Assembly: GCA_049487715.1 (NCBI GenBank)
Contig: CP150546.1
Span: 1,338,212-1,402,211, forward strand
DNA: 64,000 nt
Origin: Pycnococcus provasolii
Taxonomy: Eukaryota; Chlorophyta; Pseudoscourfieldiophyceae; Pseudoscourfieldiales
Reading direction: 5' to 3'
Shown: positions 41,699-50,900 of the stretch, one piece after another
Numbering within the stretch: the stretch's first letter is position 1
Layout: every line of letters starts with the position of its first letter
Position numbers and translations under genes: made by a program
The notes under the pieces: model-generated
Told to the model about the DNA's origin: nothing
Seen by the model: the letters and a program-made list of their open reading frames with translations, nothing else
Databases searched by the model: none

Positions 41699-41730
41699 TA
41701 CTATCATAAAATAAATTATGATAGTACTAC
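41695..41730. terminator. Perfect 15-bp stem hairpin with AATAAA in the loop
   Basis: GTAGTACTATCATAA, loop AATAAA, then the exact reverse complement. It begins at the stop codon of the preceding frame. The loop equals the canonical polyadenylation hexamer, so it may be a 3'-end signal; it could equally be a small foldback element. Confidence 0.5.
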
Positions 41731-41735
41731 AGGGC

Positions 41736-42399
41736 AGCAACAACAACAACAGGAGCAGCGTTATCATCACGATCCCAGGGTCAACAACAGTCTGAAGATT
41801 ACCACCACATCATCGTCATCGTCCACGGAAAAACACCAAAGAGACATTCTCGCTGTGGTGGGGGTATTCACGTCGTTTTTGGAGCAGCCTCCAAAACGCG
41901 ATTCGTTCACTAGGAGGGATGCGCTACGCTCGACGTGGTTTCCGCCGAACGAGGAGGCGATTGATGCAATGTTCAACAAGCATGGAATCATCATGCGGTT
42001 CGTACTGGGACAGCAGGCTGAGCCAAGAAACGAACGAATCGAGAGGCGCATTGATATCGAGGAGGAGCGGACGGGAAGCTTCCTGCGACTCGCGCACGTA
42101 GAAGACTATCACGCGCTGCCACGCAAGACGCTCACAAATTCTTCCACAAAGTCCTTGGATCCTTGGCAGCGGTGGTAATAGCCACAGCATGCGCTTCTCG
42201 GTGCTGGTGCGTTCGCGAATCAGCCGCCGTCCACGCAGCAGTCGTATGCACTTTCTTCATGCGTGGGGGGAGTGCATATGCTATCTGTATGCGCGCTGCC
42301 AATGCGTTGTCGGCGCTTGCGGTACTCGACTTACCGATGCGTCGTTTGCTGGCGAACGAGGACACAACCTTTGGGGCTTGTGGGATGCGCAGGCGATGA
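41736..42399 (+). pseudogene. GT31 beta-1,3-galactosyltransferase-like pseudogene
   Basis: The first frame (to 42178) matches the start of plant-type GT31 transferases: VGVFTSFLEQ, RRDALRSTWFPPNEEAID, GIIMRFVLGQ, RRIDIEEE, SFLRLAHVEDYHALPRKTL. The coding sense then moves to another frame (42163-42399) with the later part, FFMRGGSAYAICMRAAN and LANEDTTFGACGM, which corresponds to the 'EDV..G.W' region. The segment between, which should carry the metal-binding DDD motif, is missing. There is also no N-terminal membrane anchor. So the gene is disrupted and should be inactive. Its 3' end adjoins SMC3 tail-to-tail. Confidence 0.7.
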
Positions 42400-42419
42400 A
42401 CATGAGGAAGGAAAATTAT

Positions 42420-43469
42420 TCAATTTAATATTTTATTTGATTCAAAACCCAAACTCTTCAGAAATGTTCTGATCGAATTCAAAATAGAATTGCCCTTGAC
42501 GTCGTCGTCGTCGTCGATGTCGTCGTCGTCGATGTCGATGTCGTCGTCGTCGTCGTCGTCGTCGATGTCGACGACGACGTCCATGCTGTCGGCGTCTGGA
42601 ATTGGAAGAGCACTGCAAAAATATTGCATTTTCCGACTTCCAGACGCCGACAGCGCTTGTTGCTTCGTGCCTCGATTCGTTGGGAGATGGTTTGAAGGGG
42701 TGAGCGTTAGTTCACGATACGCCTCGAGGTCAGTGAGGCACCTCTCCTTGACCTCACTGACCTCGTGGACGATCGTTGCGACTTCCAGTCGCAACATGCT
42801 CACAACAGTCGCAACATGCTCACGCAGCGCCTCCAACTGGCAGTTGTCACTGTTCTGCTCCTCCTCCTCATCGTCGTCGTCGTCGTCACAGCGCTTACGC
42901 TTCGTATTCTTTTCATTGTTGTGGTCGTTTCCGCCAGCGTCGTCGTCGTCGTCCGCCGCACAGCCAGCATCGGGGAAGGCAAGCGCATCTGCGCTTGTGA
43001 CGTCCGCCGCACCGCCAGCATCGAGGAAGGCAAGCGCCTCTGCGCCTGTGACTTGCGCGACGCGCGAGACGCGATTGCGCTGCGACACGCCGTACGTGTG
43101 ATCTGCACGCTTCACCAGCTCTGGGTGGAACGTGGTCGCGATGAATTGCGACGGCGCACTGGCATCGTCGCATCGTCGGCGGAGCGCGGCAGCCACCGTC
43201 GCCCGGTACTGTACGTCCAAGGCTGCGTCAATCTCGTCGAAGAGATAGAAGGGTGCAGGGTCGCATTTCTGGATCGCCAGCACAAGTGCCAGCGCCACCA
43301 CCGTCTTCTGGCCACCGCTCAGCTGCTTCATCTGTTTGGCGACGTGGCCAGGCCCGAATGCCACCTGCGGCTTCACGCCACTGTAGCGGCTCTCAAAAGA
43401 CGGTGCGGACGAAGAAGGTCCCGCAGCACCGGTAGCCGCATTCGCCGCCGCGCTGCGATTTTCGTCGTT

Positions 43470-43505
<36 letters not shown>

Positions 43506-46500
43506 TCCGGCGCCATCCTTACTCTTCTTCGCCTCCACCATCACCAGGTGTCCCTCGCCGTCAGGAACGAGCTCCTTGAACACCTCGTGGAAGTTGCGGC
43601 TCACCTCCTCGATGGTTCTCTCGATCGCCTCGCCATTCATCTGGTCGAGCGTTGTGATCAGCTCCCGGATCTTCTTGTTGCCAGCCTCAATCTTCGCCTG
43701 CCTCTTCGTGAGGTCCTCGTGCTGCTTGGTGAAGGTGGTGAACTGCTCCAGCGCCTTCTGGTTCACCTTGTTGAAGCGCTTCTTCTGCTTGTCGAGCACC
43801 TCCTTCAGCAGCTCGTGCAGCTCCTTCACAGACTTGCCGCGGTACTTCTCGAAAGCGCCGCTCGGCAGGCTGCCAATCTCGCGAATTTTCTTGGACAGCT
43901 CGTCGCGACGGGCGACGTACATCGCCTTCTTCGTCTGGTACGACTCCAGCTGGCGACGGCTCTCCTCCATGCTTGCGGCGCGGCCCGGCTCGCCAGCGCG
44001 TGCCTCCTTGTATTCCGCACGCAGCTTCGCCTCGCGATCCTTTTGCTCGCTCACGCCCTTCTCAAGCTCGTCGTACTGCGACTTCAGCGAGTCCACCGTT
44101 GTGCGCCCGCGCTCCTTCGCCTCCCTGCGCGAGGCGAGCGTCTCGGGAGGCACCTGTGACGCCTTCTCCGTCTCCGACAGCCTCGCCTCAAGCTCCATGT
44201 GACGCTTGCGCAGGTTCTGGCTCAGGCGCAGGTCCAGCTCCGCTTGGCTCTTCTCGAGCGTCGTCTGCTCGGTGAGCAGCTTCGCAAGATTTGACTCCGC
44301 ACCCTCCAGCTCCGTCTGAAGCGTGATCATCTGCGCGGTGTCCTCCTTGCTGAGCGTTGAACTCATGTCCTTGTCGTTTAGGTCGGACGTGAGGTGCGCG
44401 ATGCTCTGCTCCATGTCCGCCAGCTCGGACTTCGCCGCCGCGAGATCCGCGTCCAGCGCAGCGCGCGACTTTTTCGCATCCTGCAGCGACTTCTTCAGCG
44501 AGCTAAGCTCCTGCCCAAGTGCCGCCGCGCTGCCGCGCGCGTGCTTCATCTCCGCCGTCGTCTTGTCCATGTCGCCGAGGAGCTTCGACACCTCCTGGTC
44601 CACCTTCAGCAGCTCAGCCGTGCGTCTCTCGTGCGCCGCGGACACCACCGCCCTCTCCTTCTGCAGCTCCAGCAGCGAGGCGTACGACGCCATCTTCGAG
44701 CGGCGTGCGTCGTGGAACCCGCCCGTGAATGCGCCATTCGTGTGCACCTGGTCGCCGCTCAGCGTGATTGCGTTCAGCTTGCATTCCTTCGCCACGACGC
44801 TGGCAACGTCGAGGTTGCGGCAGACCATCGTCTTGCCGAAGATGTGGTTGAGAGCCGGCTTGTACCGACTGTTGTACTTGAACCTGCTGATCAGCGCCAC
44901 GACGTCCTTCTTGTGCTGCTCTGGAATGCGAGCCATGATGCCGTCGACTGACACGGCGCCTCCGTCGTCGTCGTCGTCGTCGTCGTCGTTACCTCCCGTC
45001 CGCGCTGATTGCTCCTGCTGCCGCGCTCGCATCTGCTGCAGCGGGAGGAATGAGATGCGTCCCTTCTTGTCGCGATTTAGCCTCTGAATGATTTCGGTGG
45101 CGACGTTGACGTTGTCCACCACGACGAAAAACAGCTGATTTCCCGCAGTCACCTCCACCGCCGTCTGGTACACCTTCTTGCACTCGAACAGCTCGATGAG
45201 CGGCCCGTGGTACTTGTCCGTGAGCCCGAGCTCCGCGACAATGTCCTTGACATTGCGCAGTCCCATCTGAATGTCGCGAGGTACCGTCTGGTCCACCGTC
45301 TTCTGCTTGTTCAGCACCTCATTCTTGACGGATGCTAGCTTCTTCGCATCCTCGTTGACAGCATTCCGCAGCTCCTTTCGACGATTCATCGCGTCGTCGC
45401 GCGCCGCCTTCGCCTTTCCGATCGCCGCCTTGTGCTCCGCCTCCTTCTCCTGCGCCGCGTCGACGGATGCCTCCGTCTTCGTGATGCGCTCGCCGAGTTC
45501 CGCGAGGTTCGTGTCAGACGCAGCCACCTCCGCCGTCAGCTTTTCGGTGTTCGACTTGACAGCCGTCTCCGTCTTGCGCATTGTGTCAATTTCGGACGTC
45601 AGCCACGCGTCGCGCTCCTCGATGGACTTGAACGCCTTACTCTTGCCCTGCTTCTGGTACAGGTGCTGCAGCTTGCGCTCTAGAGACGCGCGCTCGGACG
45701 TCAGCGCGGCGACTCGCCCGCTCATCTCCTCGAGCTTCGGCGCGACAGTTCCGTCGAGCTCTCCCTGGCTTTTCGTGATCTCCGCCGTCAGTGAGTCGAT
45801 CTCCGCGCGCATGCTGCCCGCGGACTGCTTCTCCGCCTCGAGCTCCTCCTCGAGCTCCGCGACGTCGGCATCCGCGCTCGCGAGCTCCTGGTTTGCCGCG
45901 CTCATCTCGGCGTCCAGCTTCGCAAGTCGTTCCGTGGACACCGCAAGCTCCTCCTCGAGTGCCTGCAGCTCCTCCTCCAGGTGGCTGTAGCTGTCTTGTG
46001 CGTCGTGCATGGAGCTCTCGAGCGTGTTGCTCTGGTGAAGCACCTTCGCACGCTTCGCGTCGACATCCTCGATCTTCTTGCACACGTCCTCGTAGTCGTG
46101 GTCGAAGATGGCGTGCTGGATGCTTCGCTTCGACTTCTCCACCTCTTGCCACCTGAGCAGCACCGCTTTTTCCCCTTTCAGATGTTCGAGTTTCTGGCAT
46201 ATGCTTTCGATCGTTTCCTTGATTTGGTTCAGCTTGCGCTCCGCCTCGGCGAGAATCTTCACGCTCTCTTTCCGCCTTTCCTCGTACGTGTTGATGCATC
46301 CAATCTCCTTGAGAAGGTGCAGCCTCTGGCTGTCTTTCATGTCTGCGAGTCTTGAAATTTTTCCCTGCTGCACGACGTAGTACGGATTGCTCCTACTGAA
46401 TCCCGCCCTCTCGAGCAGGTTTGCAACCTTCGTCTTGGCTTTTTGAATTCCGTTGACGTGGTACTCATCCGACGTCGAATTCATGTGCAAACGCACGGTT

Positions 46501-46853
46501 CGTCGCAGGCGCACGATTCGTCCCAGGCGCACTTCGTCCTTGCCGTTGTTGCGAAGTCGTCCGTCGGTGTTGTCGAAGACCACCTCGACGTACGCGCTGT
46601 GCACACCTGTCCCACCGGGGCCATTGTACACGAGTTTTTTCCTGTCCTCGGCGCTAAGCGTGTTGCTTGTCTTGGACGCGTTGTCGCTGTCCTTTCCCAG
46701 GTCTGTGAGCACGAACCTGATGGCGGCGAAGAAGTTGGACTTTCCTGATCCGTTCGCGCCGACGACCACGTTAAGCTTGGGCGAGAAGGGATCGGTGGTG
46801 AATTCGTCCTTGTAGCACTTGAACCCTTGGATGATGACCTGCTTGATGTGCAT
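42420..46853 (-). CDS. SMC3: Cohesin ATPase subunit SMC3 with acidic C-terminal extension
   Basis: 1477 aa against about 1200 usual. SMC3 pairs with SMC1 and a kleisin to form the cohesin ring. N-terminus MHIKQVIIQGFKCYKDE with Walker A GANGSGKSN (32-40); coiled coil; hinge about 540-715 (YHGPLIELFECKK ... GAFTGGFHDARRSK); second coiled coil; signature QLSGGQKTVVALALVLAIQK (about 1177) and Walker B FYLFDEIDAALD (about 1201), with the FHPELV segment after it. The starting residues and the hinge are SMC3-type rather than SMC1-type. After about residue 1243 there is a ~230-residue extension with a duplicated ALAF-DAG-AAD unit, poly-Asp/Glu runs from GTC repeats and a final SILNSIRTFLKSLGFE. A copy of this last part sits at 62668-62803. 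Confidence 0.95.
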
Positions 46854-47615
46854 GAGAAGGAGAGCGAGAGAGAGAGAGCGAGCTCGACAGAGGGAGAGAG
46901 CGAGAGGAGTGAGAAAAGAGGGAGAGAGGAAGTGGGAGGAAGTGAGAGGCTTGCAAATGGGCGCGTGCCGGTAAGTACCTCGCGCCGGTGCCTTGCCTTA
47001 GGTGGTAGGCCGGGAGGAGGGGGCGTCATTTTTGGGCGCCTCGCATCCCCGTCTACCACCTTGGAGCAACTAAGGTATCTTCATCGCAGTGCAAATTAAG
47101 TACCACACACAGAATTTACATATCTTTTACATACATACTCACCTGTCTGCCTGTACATAGACTATCTATAGAATCACGCACACGCGCGCGCGCGCCCATC
47201 ATCCTGATGCCTGGTCTGATAAGCCTTGTCGACAGAAAAAATAAGGTTGCGGGGCAAAAAGGTCGTAAATTTAAGTCCGAATTAGAAGGGCAGATTGCCA
47301 CTTTGACGCATTTATTTGCCAACCTGAGAAGGAGGTAAACCTTTCTGGAGGGGTGGAGAAAGGGAGAGAGGGAGAGAGGGAGAGAGGAGAAAGGGAGAGA
47401 GGAGCCTACGCCACTCTGACACTTTTGCTTCAATCCTGTGGGGCCTATGAGACAACCTAAGAAGGTGGTCTTTCTTTCTTTCTTTCTTTTTTGGTGATTT
47501 CCTTTTTTTTTTAATTTCCACTATCGCTTCCCTCATGGACGAAAATGTTAGGTCCAACCAGGAAGAGATCCGCCACTTCCCCTGTGGTACGAATCCCCTA
47601 CCTATAAGAACGCGG

Positions 47616-47720
47616 GCCGAGATTCTGCCTGAGGGAGGGCCGAGGTTCTGCCCCAAACCCCCGGGGAGGGCCGTGATTCTGCCCCAAGGCTCAGGGGAGG
47701 GCCGTGATTCTGCCCCAAAA
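47616..47720. repeat. Minisatellite, ~31-bp unit
   Basis: Four units start at 47616, 47639, 47670 and 47701, each with GCCG(A/T)G(A/G)TTCTGCC followed by a GGGGAGG-type end. The first unit is shorter (23 bases). Confidence 0.85.
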
Positions 47721-47787
47721 GAGGCGAAATGCGCAAAGTGCCCCAAAACCCCCCAGAGGGCCGCTTGTAGTGCCTACGACCCTTTCT

Positions 47788-47884
47788 GGAGGCTTGCACG
47801 AATGCACGTTCGCGGCCGGTCTTGCATCACGAAGATTAAGCTATTAAGGTGGGCAATATCCCAGCCGCGAAGCTGCTGCCAACT
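47788..47884 (-). repeat. Dispersed repeat element, copy B
   Basis: Reverse-complement copy of 32829-32917. It ends 66 bases before the SCC2 start codon, so it forms part of the SCC2 5' region. The shared segment runs from GGAGGCTTGC to GCTGCTGCCAACT. Confidence 0.85.
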
Positions 47885-47950
47885 CTCTCTAACTCTTGCC
47901 CTCCCCCCCTCTCCTCCCCCGGCCTAAGGCACGCGCCCATTTGCAAGGGC

Positions 47951-50900
47951 ATGTCGAAGCGCAATCGCAAGGCTCACAAAGTTGCTGCTGCGGCAGCACC
48001 GGCGGCACTGCCAGATGAGGCTGCTGCGACGCAAACGCAAACGCAAACGCCGCCAACGCAAACGCCGCCACCGCCTACTCCACAACCACCGTCACCTGAC
48101 AACGGAGATGAAGATGACGACGACATGGCTCAGCGACAAATTAAACGCGCACGAAACATCGCCAGCCGACCACCACCGCCGCCGCCGCCGCCGCCGCCTG
48201 CTCAGAAGACCTTGCACACCCTGGCAGGGACCATACTTAGCAAGGAACAACCGAAACAGCACGACGCTGCCGTCGACGCCTTCATCGCGCTGGCGCTGAG
48301 CCAAGCTCACAAAGCTGCTGCTGACTCAAGCTCGTCGAGTGACATCGACGCGGAAACAGCATCGTCTCTCATCGAGCACTTCACCAACGACGACAGCTCA
48401 AACGACAACGGAGTACTCTCGGTACTCACGCTGCCCAACTTACCGCCTCAGCTGTACGTCGACGATCAGATTAAGCAAATCATCCAGCGCGTGCGCGAGA
48501 ACGTCGAGGCTGTGCTTGCTGACTCTAGCAACCCTGTTGTCACCAAGGTGGTTCAGGCGCATGCCCTGCTCGCTCGCCTGCAAGCGCGCATTCGGCTGGC
48601 AGGCACGCTGCAGGCACAGATCCAGCGCCTTGCGATGCGAGCGCTCGAGGTGCCCAACCCGCGAGCAAATCCGCTCCCATTCGTTTCGATGCAGCTGGCG
48701 TCACTTGAACTTCTGTGGTGTGCATTCGACCACGGGCACCACGCCTCACGCTTGGACGTCGTCACGAGCCTCGCAAAGATTCTCACCGACCTACCGAGCA
48801 CTCCGACCCGTGAGATTCGCACGTGCGCGATGCCCATCGGCGAATGCGATGGCACCAAGACGGCGAATGTGCGCCCCGTGTCTGCCGCGCTTGTCTTGTG
48901 CATGCAGGCGTCGCTGTCGCTGCCAAGCCAAGAGAGGAGCGGCGAAGGCGATGTCTCGGCATCGAGCGCCCTGCACGCGAAGTGCACGCACTTCGTTGAC
49001 GCCTTCTGGATCGCGCTGCTTCAGAATGTGTCCACCGCAAGGCAGCGAGAGATTGACATCAAGGCGATCGTCGAGTCCGTGGTGGAAGACCTGTGCTCTC
49101 TGCAGAGCCACGGCGATATGCTGTGGCCCGCTTGCGACGTAATTTTGCACGGGCTGTGCACGGTACTGGGAGGTAGGTTTGGATTCAAGAGTACGGAGGT
49201 GCTGCACCGCAGCCTCGCCTGCGACGTCGTGGGAAAGGTGGTGGCACACGCTCTTGCGCATGCCAAGGCGACGCGCACGCGCCTCGGCGACTGTGATGTG
49301 CACGTCATTGTGGTGCCACGTACTGGTGACGGTGCGAGCATGCCTCCATCCGACGAGGCTCAAGATCAGCAGGACGGCTCGATCGTGCGCAAGAGTAGGT
49401 GGATTCCCGTCGAGTTTGCGGCTAGACAGATGGGGTGGTTTACACCCACCTCGTCTGGCTGCCACTTGGACCGTCGGCTCGCGAATGGGCATTACTGGGT
49501 GCGCCTCGTCCGATGTTCATCTGAGAAAGCAGGGGCATATTCCGAATCGATAACGGATGCATGCGCAATTTCGCCACCGCTTCCCATCGTGAGCCCTCTG
49601 ATGCAGCAGCAACAGACAAACCCGCCCCAGGGTTACTATGCTATGCTACAACTCGCAGCCACCGGGTCCGCCGCAGCACGCCTTCCTCCACAGCGTGCAT
49701 CTCCGGAGCTCGAATATCCCGTCAATGCGGCCCTACAGGCGATGGCTCTGGCACGCCGATTCACGCTGACTAAGCTGTACTGCCTCGAGGCGGAAGGGGG
49801 GGTTAAAAGCAGCGGCGACAATGCGACGCTTCCTCGGTATTGGCGCCTCCAGGAACCCCTGGAGGATGTGCGCGTGGCGGCGGCGGCGGCGGCGGCGGGC
49901 CAAGCATCCAGCGATGACTCGAAAACATATTCGCTCGCCATAAGTATTCTCGCAACGACACGCCGCCTCGTCCCGCTATCTTCGCCGGTGCTGCTCACGT
50001 GGCTGACACAGGCGATTGATCGCCGCTTTGAATCATCTCCGTCTGTGCGCTGCCATGCCATGAAAGCGCTGCACCAGCTCGCATCTGCGGATCCCGAGTC
50101 TGCCACAAACGTGCAGGCATTCCAAGATGCGGTGGAACATGCGCTTTCGGACGAGTCATCGAGTGTTCGAGCGGCGGCGGTGAGCTCGGACAATCGTTCC
50201 GAGCTCACCGCCAAACTAGCAAAGCGATGTCGAGATACATCGCTGGCTGTACGCAAGGCTGCGCTGACAACGCTTCGCGACGTCGCCCACGAGGACAAAT
50301 CGCTCGACGACGCCGCCACCACGGACGCTCTTGCTGTGGTGCTTTGGCGAGTCGACGACCCTGAGGAGTCGATTCGGGCGCTTGTCGTGCGCACCTTCAT
50401 CGACGTGCTCAGCCTGACTCCCTCAAGTGTGGACGTCGATGACGCAGAAGACGATGACGGCGGCGGCGGCGGCGGCGGCAATGGCCTGGGAAGCCCCACC
50501 GCGAACCTTAGCGCAGCCACCAAAGGCGAGAGGGCTGCACGCGTTCTGGCTACTATCTCCCTAAACTACTTTCGCGCCTCGTCCTCACCTTCGGGAGCTA
50601 TCAGCCTTCCTCTGCGGCGCAACACTGTGCTCGTCGCGCTGCTGCAACGCATCCTTCGCGACAAGGGTGACGAGTGCCTGCACGTGCACCGCGATGCGGC
50701 ACTTCACATGGCAGTGGACGGGCTGAGCGATGGAACCGGCGGATCCCTGCTCGCGCCTCTTCTCTTTCTGCACGCCCTCGATGTGGCTGGCTGCCCTCCG
50801 CCGGCGGACACCATGCAGTCGCTAGTGCCTCACATCGTTCTCACGAAGAGGGACGATTCACGAAGTGTAGCTGAGACGAAGCTGGTTCTCCTGCACGTCA

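Larger units (their letters stand above)
46854..47950. other. Divergent intergenic region between SMC3 and SCC2
   Basis: About 1.1 kb. It holds GA-rich tracts (46860-46940 and 47350-47402), an (CG)n run at 47180, a TTTC/polyT patch at 47465-47515, four copies of a ~31-bp minisatellite at 47616-47720, and dispersed repeat copy B. No gene is seen. Confidence 0.6.

Noticed and set aside
47849-47950. Earlier start for SCC2 inside the dispersed repeat
   Set aside because: The upstream start would be GTG and the peptide comes from repeat copy B; the ATG at 47951 is preferred.
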